From the NCBI GenBank assembly GCA_963747735.1, contig CAVVGE010000005.1, forward strand, positions 62,001-126,000: a stretch of 64,000 nt of DNA, in the 5' to 3' direction. A model generated the notes under the pieces. The model was not told the DNA's origin and searched no databases. It saw only the letters and a program-made list of their open reading frames with translations. Below, one piece after another: positions 41,964-50,623 of the stretch (the stretch's first letter is position 1; the number at the start of each line of letters is the position of its first letter). The translations under genes and the position numbers were made by a program. The DNA comes from AP-15 sp963747735. GTDB taxonomy: Bacteria; Pseudomonadota; Alphaproteobacteria; ATCC43930; CGMCC-115725.

Positions 41964-43013
41964 ATGGGCCAGGTTTTGGGGCTCGGCGTCACCCATTTTC
42001 CGCCGCTTTCGGGCACCGATGAGAGCATGGGCCGCATCTTGAAACGGGTCCTGGACGATCCTGCCTTGCCCGAAAAGTACCGCCGGCCCGATGGCTGGCC
42101 CGCGCCGATGCGGGAAGAATACGGGGACGACCACGGGTTGTCGGCCGCGCGGCGGCACCGCGAAGCGCTGGTCGCCGGTTTTCGCAACGCGCGGCGGATA
42201 CTGGACGAGTTCGACCCCGACCTCGTTGTGATCTGGGGAGACGACCAGTACGAGAACTTCCGCGAGGACGTGATCCCGCCCTTCTGCCTGTTGGCCTACG
42301 ACAAGATGACACCAAAGCCGTGGGAATATTACCGCGGACCCAATGTCTGGAACGAGCCCAACGACAAGGCCTTTGAATATAAGGGCCATCCCGAGGCGGG
42401 GAAATACCTCGCCAGCAAGATGATCGAGACCGGATTCGACGTGTCCTACGCGTATCGGCCATTGCATCACCAGCTCGGTCACGCCTTTCTGAACACGCTC
42501 TTGTTTATGGATTACGATCGCAAGGGCTTCCCTTATCCGGTGCTGCCGTTTCAAGTGAATTGCTATGGGCGCCGCGTCATCGCGCAACAGGCGGGGGTGC
42601 GCTCGCTGAGCGAATTGCCGGCCGAGGCCGATCTCGATCCCCCCTCCCCGGCCCCGTGGCGCTGCTTCGACCTGGGTGCGGCGTGCGCGCGCATCGCCGC
42701 CGACAGCCCGTGGCGGGTCGCGCTCGTCGCCTCGTCGAGCTGGTCGCACGCCTTCCTGACGCCAAAGAACTACCTGCTCTACCCCGATGTCCCGGCCGAC
42801 CGCGCGCTCTACGAGGCCTTGCAAAAGAGCGATTACGCGGCGTGGCGGGAGCGGCCGTTGAGCGCCGTCGAGGACAGCGGCCAGCAGGAAATCCTCAATT
42901 GGATGTGCCTGATGGGCGGCATGAAGGAATTGGGCCGCCGGCCCAGCGAGACCTCTTATGTCGAGAGCTGGATCTTCAATTCCAACAAATGCTTCGCGGT
43001 ATACGAAGCCTGA
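41964..43013 (+). CDS. LigB-type extradiol ring-cleavage dioxygenase family protein
   Basis: This 349-residue protein has the class III extradiol dioxygenase fold (catalytic LigB-type subunit). It begins MGQVLGLGVTHFPPLSGTDE with a metal-site His, has FDPDLVVIWGDDQYENFRED and YRPLHHQLGHAFLNTLLFMD with paired His, and WRVALVASSSWSHAFLT near residue 255 with a further His. The aromatic substrate cannot be told from sequence. ATG 41964 follows GGAGGAG. It is first in a run of six same-strand genes that includes two diiron-like proteins, two ferredoxins and an amidohydrolase, suggesting breakdown of an aromatic or heterocyclic compound. Confidence 0.8.
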   Translation: MGQVLGLGVTHFPPLSGTDESMGRILKRVLDDPALPEKYRRPDGWPAPMREEYGDDHGLSAARRHREALVAGFRNARRILDEFDPDLVVIWGDDQYENFREDVIPPFCLLAYDKMTPKPWEYYRGPNVWNEPNDKAFEYKGHPEAGKYLASKMIETGFDVSYAYRPLHHQLGHAFLNTLLFMDYDRKGFPYPVLPFQVNCYGRRVIAQQAGVRSLSELPAEADLDPPSPAPWRCFDLGAACARIAADSPWRVALVASSSWSHAFLTPKNYLLYPDVPADRALYEALQKSDYAAWRERPLSAVEDSGQQEILNWMCLMGGMKELGRRPSETSYVESWIFNSNKCFAVYEA

Positions 43014-43029
43014 CCGGGCGGGACCGGCG

Positions 43030-43767
43030 ATGCCCGAATTGCCGGGAAAGGCGCTGGCGCGGGAATTGATCGACAGGAGCCGGGGCGAAAGCCGCGCCAC
43101 CCCGGTCGAGGACATTGTCAAAGCAGCCCGGCAGGGTGCGATCGGCGCCGACGCCGGCAACCGCCTCCTGGCCCGGCTGTGGACCCTCGAGCGGATGTTT
43201 TACTACATTTATGGCGGCTGGGGTCAAGGGCTGGAGATGAACGACTTTCCGGCCTCGGTCAAATATTTGTTTTCGAAGCAGATCGTCGATGAATCGACGC
43301 ACGAGATGCTGTATCTCGACGCGCTGCTCGAACGCGGCTTCGTCGCCACCCAAAAAGCCGCGTTCCAGCACCCCTGGGGCGGGTTCGCGGTCGATTCGGC
43401 GCTCGCCTATTACGTCTTTTCGCTGCGCAATTTGGCGACCTATCCGCACCCGATCCGCATCGCCGCCTTGAACCTCGGCCCCAAGATCATCGAGCAGGGC
43501 TGGATGGAAGGCTTGGCCGAGGCGATCCCGGACCCGCGGCTCAAAGCGGTGTTCGCCAGCCAGGCAGTCGAAAACCGCAGCCACATCAATATGGGCCGCC
43601 GCATCGTCGAGGAGCACGTCGCAAAGCCGGTCGAGGCCGAGCTGTGCCGCTGGGCCTGCACCTTGGCCAAGCGCGATTACGGCCGGTTTCTGCACGAGCT
43701 CGGCGATTTCGTGCTCGATCGCACGACCCCGGAGCCGCCGATGCCGCGGGTGCAGGTGATGGACTGA
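43030..43767 (+). CDS. Ferritin-like (putative diiron) protein, cluster subunit 1
   Basis: This 245-residue all-helical protein was not assigned to a characterised enzyme. It has the spaced Glu/His pattern of ferritin-fold diiron proteins: E54 in LERMFYYIYGGWG, E88-x2-H91 in DESTHEMLYLDAL, E155 in KIIEQGWMEG, and E181-x3-H185 in AVENRSHINMG. It starts 17 bases after the LigB-type gene and ends 11 bases before a small ferredoxin, which could supply electrons. Oxygenase or oxidase activity is inference from the motif and the neighbours; a radical-free ferritin-like role is also possible. Confidence 0.65.
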   Translation: MPELPGKALARELIDRSRGESRATPVEDIVKAARQGAIGADAGNRLLARLWTLERMFYYIYGGWGQGLEMNDFPASVKYLFSKQIVDESTHEMLYLDALLERGFVATQKAAFQHPWGGFAVDSALAYYVFSLRNLATYPHPIRIAALNLGPKIIEQGWMEGLAEAIPDPRLKAVFASQAVENRSHINMGRRIVEEHVAKPVEAELCRWACTLAKRDYGRFLHELGDFVLDRTTPEPPMPRVQVMD

Positions 43768-43777
43768 AGGAAATCCG

Positions 43778-44032
43778 ATGGCCAGCCTCAAGATCGATCA
43801 CGAGCGCTGCACCGAATGCCGGATGTGCTACATCGTCTGCCGCGAGATCGATTTGAACGCCGTGTATGTCGCGCTGGAGCCGCAGCACCGCATCGAGATC
43901 GATGTCGACAAATGCACCTATCCCGGCTGCACCGCGTGCCTGATGTATTGCCCGGCCGAAGGCTCGATCGTCGAAGCCGAAACCGGCCGATCATTGGTCC
44001 CGCCCCCGCTGGAAGCGTGGCAGGAGGCCTAA
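43778..44032 (+). CDS. 2[4Fe-4S] ferredoxin-type protein, cluster copy 1
   Basis: This 84-residue ferredoxin has C-x2-C-x2-C-x3-C (RCTECRMCYIVC) near residues 10-21 and C-x4-C-x2-C-x3-C-P (KCTYPGCTACLMYCP) near 46-60, enough for two cubane clusters. AAGGA lies upstream of the ATG. It directly follows the first ferritin-like gene; a second ferredoxin follows the second ferritin-like gene in the same way, so each pair may work as an electron donor and oxygenase unit. Confidence 0.85.
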   Translation: MASLKIDHERCTECRMCYIVCREIDLNAVYVALEPQHRIEIDVDKCTYPGCTACLMYCPAEGSIVEAETGRSLVPPPLEAWQEA

Positions 44033-44072
44033 GCGTGACCCCAAAGTATTCCATTTACATCCGTCCGTTAGC

Positions 44073-44153
44073 CGTCATTCCCGCGAAAGCCGGAACCCAG
44101 GGCCACAGGTTCCCGGATCGTTGCTCTGGGTCCCCGCCTTCGCGGAGACGACG
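44073..44153. repeat. Intergenic palindromic repeat (GTCATTCCCGCGAAAG type)
   Basis: Two imperfectly complementary arms, 44073-44100 and 44126-44153, begin CGTCATTCCCGCGAAAGCCG and end CTTCGCGGAGACGACG, forming a long hairpin. Repeats of this form are dispersed between genes in many alphaproteobacterial genomes. It separates the first diiron/ferredoxin pair from the second. Confidence 0.7.
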
Positions 44154-44205
44154 ATGAGACTAAGTGCGCTGCGAGACGGTCAAAAGTTGAGGCACGGAGA
44201 CACGG

Positions 44206-44925
44206 ATGCACCCGATCCTCGAAATGTTCTGCGACAAATGGGTGTGGCCGACGATGCCGGGGGCGCCCGGCGCCGAGTTTCGGCTGCGGCTGACCCGCGA
44301 GCACTGTCTGAAGGGCTGGGAGATTGCGGTCGAGCGCACCCTCGGCGAGATCGAGCAGGAGCTGGCGCGCCCCGACGAGGGCTGGAAAAAAGCCCGGGCA
44401 TTGCGTGGCTATGCCGCCGAGGGCGTGCACATGTCGATCAAGCAGATGTCGGCGCAGCTGCTGTCGGTCGATATCGCCGGCCAGGAGCGCTACATCGATT
44501 TGCAGCGGATGCGCGCGCGCCAGATCTGGGACGAGTGCAAGCATTCGAAACTGCATGCCGACGTCTTGCTGGGCAAGGGCTGGATTGCGGACGAAGGCGA
44601 GCTGATGGAGATCGCCCAGGCGAACGCCCAGCCGCTCCCCGCCTATTTCGGCCTCTCCATGATGTTCCCGCATATCCATCCCTTGGCCCGCGCCGCGCAG
44701 AATTATTATCAGGAGGCGATCGCCTGCCTCGGCATCGCCTGCTGTCTCGACCGGGTCGAGGACCCGCTGGTCCGCCACGAGCACCTCTCGCAGCGCGACG
44801 AAGAGCTGATGCATTTCATGGAAGGCAAGTTCCAGATCGACTTCCTGTGCACGACTCCGCAGACGCAGAAGCCGGTCGAGGACGCACTCGGCTATCTGAT
44901 GCACCAGGTCGGCGGGATCCGATGA
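44206..44925 (+). CDS. Ferritin-like (putative diiron) protein, cluster subunit 2
   Basis: This 239-residue helical protein parallels subunit 1 with a clearer diiron pattern: E110-x2-H113 in IWDECKHSKLHADVLL, E170 in NYYQEAIACLG, and E200-x2-H203 in QRDEELMHFMEG. An earlier Glu around residues 72-94 could complete the site. MFPHIHPLARAAQNYY and the N-terminal MHPILEMFCDKWVWP are distinctive, but no characterised family was recognised. ACGGAG precedes the ATG. It is flanked by palindromic repeats on both sides and followed by the second ferredoxin. It may form a hetero-oligomer with subunit 1 or act on a later intermediate; both are inference. Confidence 0.65.
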   Translation: MHPILEMFCDKWVWPTMPGAPGAEFRLRLTREHCLKGWEIAVERTLGEIEQELARPDEGWKKARALRGYAAEGVHMSIKQMSAQLLSVDIAGQERYIDLQRMRARQIWDECKHSKLHADVLLGKGWIADEGELMEIAQANAQPLPAYFGLSMMFPHIHPLARAAQNYYQEAIACLGIACCLDRVEDPLVRHEHLSQRDEELMHFMEGKFQIDFLCTTPQTQKPVEDALGYLMHQVGGIR

Positions 44926-44943
44926 GTTTGCTGCGGTATGAGC

Positions 44944-45059
44944 GGTCATTCCGGGATGCCCTGCAGGGGCAGGCCCGGAATCCAAGAACACTGTCATGAT
45001 CGGAGGTTGGTGTTCATGGGTTCCGGGCTCGCGTGCTTCACCCGCGCCCCGGAATGACA
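44944..45059. repeat. Intergenic palindromic repeat (GTCATTCCGGGATG type)
   Basis: GTCATTCCGGGATGCCCTGC near 44945 is mirrored by CACCCGCGCCCCGGAATGAC ending at 45058, with internal GGCCCGGAATCC and GGGTTCCGGGCTCGCG arms. This is a second class of dispersed intergenic hairpin familiar from alphaproteobacteria. It fills most of the gap before the second ferredoxin gene. Confidence 0.7.
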
Positions 45060-45116
45060 AAGGTTCGCCTTTCTTCACGCGCGTTTCACGGAAATGACGA
45101 GAGCGGGTGGGCAGCG

Positions 45117-45347
45117 ATGAAGGTGCGGATCGACTACGCGGTGTGCAATTCCTGCGGGCTGTGCCGCGAGGTCTGTCCCGAGGCCGCGGTCCGGCCGAAA
45201 TTGCTGGAGCCGCGCCACCTCTACGAGGTGCAGGAAGTGAAGTGCACCGGCTGCGGCGATTGCCTCGACTATTGCCCCGCGCCCGGCGCTCTGGTGCAAT
45301 ATGCCGTTTCCCCCGCCGCCGGCGAAGGAGCCAGCCATGGCGCGTGA
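45117..45347 (+). CDS. 2[4Fe-4S] ferredoxin-type protein, cluster copy 2
   Basis: This 76-residue ferredoxin begins MKVRIDYAVCNSCGLCREVC and has a second cluster motif KCTGCGDCLDYCPAPG, so two [4Fe-4S] sites are intact. Similarity to the first ferredoxin of the cluster is limited to the cysteine frames, so they are separate paralogues. ATG 45117 begins at the family N-terminus; the reading from 45033 would run through the palindromic repeat. The stop overlaps the amidohydrolase start by 11 bases. Confidence 0.85.
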   Translation: MKVRIDYAVCNSCGLCREVCPEAAVRPKLLEPRHLYEVQEVKCTGCGDCLDYCPAPGALVQYAVSPAAGEGASHGA

Positions 45348-46521
45348 ATACAATCTGATGTCATCGGATGGGCACCTCGAAGTGCCGCCCGAGCGCTGGG
45401 TGCACCGGGTGCCGCAAAAGCATCGCGACCGCGCGCCGCACACCGTCCATCTGCCCGATGGCGGCGATGCGCTGATGATCGAGGGGCAGCCGCTCTTGGA
45501 GGCAAATTTTCTCGATTTGCGCGCCGGCCGGGCCGAGGGGACGTGGCAGCCTTTCGGCCTCAAGGTCGCCGACGCTGCCGGCACCGGCTCGCCCGAGCAA
45601 CGCGTCGAGGAGCAGGACAAGGACGGCATGGATGGCGAGGTCTTGTTCGCGGCAATGGTCGCGGGGCCGGTCTTCTGGCGCAACATCGCGCATGACGAAG
45701 TCTATCGGGCGGTGATCCGCGGCTACAACGACTGGCTCGCCGAGGAATACTGCGCGGTGGCGCCGGACCGGCTGATCGGCATGGGCGTCATCCCGATCAC
45801 CAATGTCGAGGACGCCATCGCCGAGATGACGCATTGCAAAAAGCTCGGCCTCAAGGGCGTGCTGCTGGGCGCGCTGCCCGGCGCCAAGGGCTACCCGACC
45901 CCGGAGGACGACAAATTCTGGGCCGCTGCGGTCGATATGGAGATGCCGGTCACTGTCCACGTCCAGTTCTACCGAACCGGGGCGCGCGCCAACCAGCCGA
46001 CCTTCAAATATCCGAAGGAAGATCCGGTCATCATGCAGCGGCTGCGCCGCCCGTTTCTCGAATGGCTGTGCAATTTCGGCCTGGCGCCGTCGGTCAGCAT
46101 CGCGCAGCTGGTGTTGGCCGGCGTGTTCGAGCGCCATCCCAAGCTCAAGGTGTTTTTCGCCGAAACCCGGCTCGGCTGGGTCCCGTTCTGGCTCGAGCAC
46201 ATGGATTTGTGGTACCAGCGCCATCTCGGCTGGGCGCAGGAATATGTGGGCTTCAAACCGCTAAAGGAATTGCCGAGCCATTATGTGCGTGACCACGTCT
46301 ATTTCAGCGTGCAGTACGAGCGGGTCGCGGTCGAGGAGCGGGCGCATGTCGGCGTCGACCGGATCATGTTCGCCACCGACTTCCCGCATATCGAATGCGA
46401 GTGGCCGAACTCGCGGCCCTTGATCGACAAAATCTATGCCGACATCCCGGAAGCCGACAAACGCCGCATCTGGGCGCAGAACTGCGTCGAATTCTTCCAC
46501 CTCGACCATCGGCCTGCCTGA
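45337..46521 (+). CDS. Amidohydrolase family 2 (ACMSD-like) protein
   Basis: This 394-residue metal-dependent hydrolase/decarboxylase belongs to the amidohydrolase-2 superfamily, which includes ACMSD and 5-carboxyvanillate decarboxylase. It begins YNLMSSDGHLEVPPERWVHR with the metal-site D-x-H, has MEMPVTVHVQFYRTG with another metal His, the HPKLKVFFAETRLGWVPFWL region, and FATDFPHIECEWPNS with the catalytic Asp. AAGGAG lies 7 bases before ATG 45337. Such enzymes often act on products of aromatic ring opening, which fits the LigB-type gene heading the cluster. It ends at a strong bidirectional hairpin. Confidence 0.82.
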   Translation: MAREYNLMSSDGHLEVPPERWVHRVPQKHRDRAPHTVHLPDGGDALMIEGQPLLEANFLDLRAGRAEGTWQPFGLKVADAAGTGSPEQRVEEQDKDGMDGEVLFAAMVAGPVFWRNIAHDEVYRAVIRGYNDWLAEEYCAVAPDRLIGMGVIPITNVEDAIAEMTHCKKLGLKGVLLGALPGAKGYPTPEDDKFWAAAVDMEMPVTVHVQFYRTGARANQPTFKYPKEDPVIMQRLRRPFLEWLCNFGLAPSVSIAQLVLAGVFERHPKLKVFFAETRLGWVPFWLEHMDLWYQRHLGWAQEYVGFKPLKELPSHYVRDHVYFSVQYERVAVEERAHVGVDRIMFATDFPHIECEWPNSRPLIDKIYADIPEADKRRIWAQNCVEFFHLDHRPA

Positions 46522-46527
46522 CGGGAC

Positions 46528-46569
46528 CTCTTGGCACGACGATCGCCTGCTCGACCGTCGTGCCAAGAG
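46528..46569. terminator. Bidirectional terminator hairpin
   Basis: CTCTTGGCACGAC (46528-46540) is perfectly complementary to GTCGTGCCAAGAG (46557-46569) around a 16-base loop, between the convergent amidohydrolase and PEP-CTERM genes. There is no long U-run, so it may pause transcription or act with Rho. Confidence 0.65.
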
Positions 46570-46584
46570 AGCATCGCTGCTGCG

Positions 46585-47229
46585 TCAGCTGCGAGCGCGC
46601 CGGCGTGCGAGGCCGAAGCCGAGCAGTCCGACGCTGAGGATGGCAAGCGTGGCCGGTTCCGGTGTCGGCGTCGTTGCCGCCTCGACCACGATATTGTCGA
46701 GAGCGAAGCTCCAATCCGCCTCGCCGGCAGGACCAAATCCCTCAAAGGTCACCGAGGTGACGTTGTCGAGAAGGCCGCCCGCCGCCAGCGTCTGGAAGGA
46801 GAGCGAGGCACCCGACAAGGTCACGATGTCGCCGTTGCTGCCGATCATCTCAATATCCGCGGCGTTGGGAAATCCGCCCGCTGCCGAGGCGGCGCCGTCG
46901 TTCCACATCTGCGCCAGATCGGCGCTGTCCAGGCTGAACGTGCCGCCGCCGTCCTTTGTCATCACGATCGGGAAACCCAAGGTGGGGCCATCGACGGCGA
47001 GATAGATGCCGTCGCCGGCTACACAGCCGCCAAAGCCGCAAATGCCGGGGCTATCGAGCGTATGAAAGTGCGAGGAAGTAAAGACAAAACCCTGAGTTGT
47101 CAAGGTGGTCAGGATAGGATTGCCCGAGCTCGGCACGCCGTTGAAATCGATCGTAGTGGCCATTGCCGGCCCCGCCGTCACCACGGCGGCGGCAATTGCC
47201 GCCCATGCCGCAACACCAATCTTTTTCAT
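46585..47229 (-). CDS. PEP-CTERM sorting-domain exported protein
   Basis: This 214-residue exported protein has a signal peptide (MKKIGVAAWAAIAAAVVTAG), a beta-rich extracellular domain (FHTLDSPGICGFGGCVAGDG, FSLDSADLAQMWNDG) and a C-terminal PEP-CTERM tripartite signal (PEPATLAILSVGLLGFGLAR, then RRRARS). Such proteins are processed by exosortase and accompany exopolysaccharide production. GGAGGG precedes the ATG, and a consensus sigma-54 element lies 38 bases upstream. No exosortase is in the window. The function of the mature domain is unknown. Confidence 0.9.
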   Translation of the reverse strand: MKKIGVAAWAAIAAAVVTAGPAMATTIDFNGVPSSGNPILTTLTTQGFVFTSSHFHTLDSPGICGFGGCVAGDGIYLAVDGPTLGFPIVMTKDGGGTFSLDSADLAQMWNDGAASAAGGFPNAADIEMIGSNGDIVTLSGASLSFQTLAAGGLLDNVTSVTFEGFGPAGEADWSFALDNIVVEAATTPTPEPATLAILSVGLLGFGLARRRARS

Positions 47230-47266
47230 CGCTACCCTCCATCGATGAGTTCACGTTTTAAGTTAA

Positions 47267-47282
47267 AGCAAAAATCGTGCCA
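47267..47282 (-). promoter_or_regulatory. Sigma-54 (-24/-12) promoter of PEP-CTERM gene
   Basis: On the minus strand TGGCACGATTTTTGCT matches the RpoN consensus TGGCACG-N4-TTGCW at every position. It would start transcription about 25-30 bases before the ATG at 47229. PEP-CTERM systems are often accompanied by sigma-54-dependent PrsK/PrsR regulators. Confidence 0.8.
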
Positions 47283-47616
47283 TTAAGATAGTTTAAGTTT
47301 TATCAATGTGATAGAGCGTTACGATGTCTATATATGTAAGGAATTTCGTCAGCTTTGTCGTTCTGACACACCGGGTCGTCCGATATCGATTTTCGGGTAT
47401 TACTTATGATCTTCAATAGATGTCACGAGGTTTCTTTTATACGTCAAACGACGTGACAGAAAATCAGAATACAATTGATAGTTCTGCTTTTGTAAAAAAT
47501 TTCGACACCAGGGCTGTGGCAAGGTTGACGATCCGACAAGGCTCATTCGGTGGGCAGGCGCAGAGCGGCGCCCCGGCCTTGCGACGACCTGGACTCCTCC
47601 TTTGCGCGCCGTCAAT

Positions 47617-47654
47617 CCTTACATATCCGATGCAGCCTTACATATCCGACGCAG
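47617..47654 (+). repeat. 19-base tandem repeat upstream of the gltX remnant
   Basis: CCTTACATATCCGATGCAG (47617-47635) is followed directly by CCTTACATATCCGACGCAG (47636-47654), with one mismatch. It lies 41 bases before the gltX ATG, where promoter or leader sequence would be expected. Confidence 0.75.
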
Positions 47655-47694
47655 TCGAATGGGATCCCGCAGTCATGCAACGTCGTGTGCCAGA

Positions 47695-49122
47695 ATGAGC
47701 CCGATCGTTCGTTTTGCCCCGTCGCCGACCGGGTTTCTGCATATCGGCGGCGCCCGCACCGCTTTGTTCAACTGGCTTTATGCCCGGCATCACGGCGGCA
47801 GCTTCCGGCTGCGCATCGAGGACACCGACCGGGCGCGCTCCACCCCCGAAGCGGTGGCGGCGATCATCGACGGCCTCCAATGGCTCGGGCTCGCATGGGA
47901 CGGCGACATCGTCTGCCAATCGACCCGCGCCGCGCGCCACGCCGAGGTCGCGCGGCAATTGCTGGCGGCGGGCGGCGCCTATCGCTGCTGGTGCACCCCC
48001 GCCGAGCTCGAGGCGATGCGCGAGAAGGCGCGCGCCGAAAAGCGCTCGGTGCGCTATGACGGCACTTGGCGCGATCGCGACCCGGCGGAAGCGCCGGAGG
48101 GCGTGCCGCCCGTTATCCGCCTCAGGGCACCGCAACACGGATCGACGACGATCCGTGATCTGGTGCAAGGCGAGGTCACCGTCGCCAACAGCGAGCTCGA
48201 CGACCTGATCATTCTGCGCGCCGACGGCAGCCCGACCTACAATTTCTCGGTTGTCGTCGATGACCACGACATGGGGATCACCCAGGTGATCCGCGGCGAC
48301 GACCACCTGAACAACGCGTTCTGCCAGACCCAGCTCTATCAGGCGCTCGATTGGCCGGTCCGGAATTCGCCCATCTGCCACTGATCCATGGCGCCGACGG
48401 CGCCAAATTGTCGAAACGCCATGGCGCAGCTCGCGGTCGAGGCCTATCGCGACAGGGCTATCTGCCCGAAACCCTGCGCAACTACCTCTTGCGCCTCGGC
48501 TGGAGCCACGGCGACGACGAGATCATCTCGACCGAAGAGGCAGTCCGTGGTTCGACCTCGATGCCGTGGGCCGTGCCCCTGCCCGCTTTGATTTCGCCCG
48601 GCTCGGCAATCGAACGGGCACTATATCCGCGAGGCCGAGACGAACCGGTTGGTGGACCTTGTCGTTCCCTGATTGCCGAAAGGCTCGGACGGGGGCTCGG
48701 CCCCGCTCGGCGAGACCGGCCGAAGGCGGCTCGGCGCGGCAATGCCGGCGATTGAAGCTGCGTCCGAAGAACTCTGGCGGAATTAGCTGAAAACGCGCGG
48801 TTCTACATACAATTGGTGGCCGAGCGCCCGCTTGCACCAAGCCCGACGCGGCGAAGCTGTTGACCGGCGAAGCGCGCCGTCTGCTGCGGCGCTGGTCCCC
48901 GCCCTCGGCCGGCGGCGCGTGGCGGGAGGAGCGCGCTCGAAGGCGCGCTGCGCGACTTCGCGGCGGCGAAAAACGGCAAGGCCCTCGGCGCCGTGGCCCA
49001 GCCGTTGCGGGTGGCATTGACCGGGTCGCGCGCTTCGCCCGGCATCTTTGCCGTGATGGAGGTGCTCGGGCGCGAGGAAACGCTCGGGCGGATCGCCGAT
49101 GCGGTCGGCATGGCGGGCTGAC
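47695..49122 (+). pseudogene. gltX: Glutamyl-tRNA synthetase with many frameshifts
   Basis: The first 229 residues are intact (MSPIVRFAPSPTGFLHIGGA with the HIGH-type motif, LRIEDTDRARSTPEA, NFSVVVDDHDMGITQVIRGD). From about 48365 the reading needs repeated one-base corrections: PEFAHLPLIHGADGAKLSKR (KLSKR signature) in one frame, LAVEAYRD in another, GYLPETLRNYLLRLGWSHGD, then WFDLDAVGRAPARFDFARLG, HYIREAETNRLVDLVV and finally ALTGSRASPGIFAVMEVLGR ending MAG at 49122. At least six indels are needed, but almost every residue is family-like once corrected. The position directly before gltA is the usual one for gltX. It could be a decaying paralogue or a local sequence-quality problem. Confidence 0.85.
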
Positions 49123-49230
49123 GCCGCGGTCATCTCGCACCTGCGAACGGTTTGCCAACCGCTGCCGGCAAGTCTATTTTGCCGTCGAAACGGCCAATCG
49201 CCTGCGGGCGTCGAGGAGCGAGGTGCATCG

Positions 49231-50544
<1,314 letters not shown>

Positions 50545-50623
50545 TCTGCAGCCGAGGTCGCAACATCGGGGCGGAAGGCGAAGATTTGACGATCAAGGCG
50601 ACGACCGAGCCGCCATGCGCGCA

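Larger units (their letters stand above)
47230..47694. other. 465-base AT-rich intergenic region
   Basis: No convincing gene is seen. The left end holds the sigma-54 promoter and ribosome site of the PEP-CTERM gene. The middle is much richer in A+T than the surroundings and contains an inverted repeat TGTCACG/CGTGACA (47421-47427, 47452-47458). The right end has a 19-base tandem repeat just before the gltX remnant. A 92-codon open frame at 47420-47698 has neither Shine-Dalgarno nor protein-like composition. Confidence 0.55.

Noticed and set aside
47420..47698. A 92-codon plus-strand open frame before gltX
   Set aside because: It has no Shine-Dalgarno, runs through the tandem repeat and overlaps the gltX start; the composition is not protein-like.
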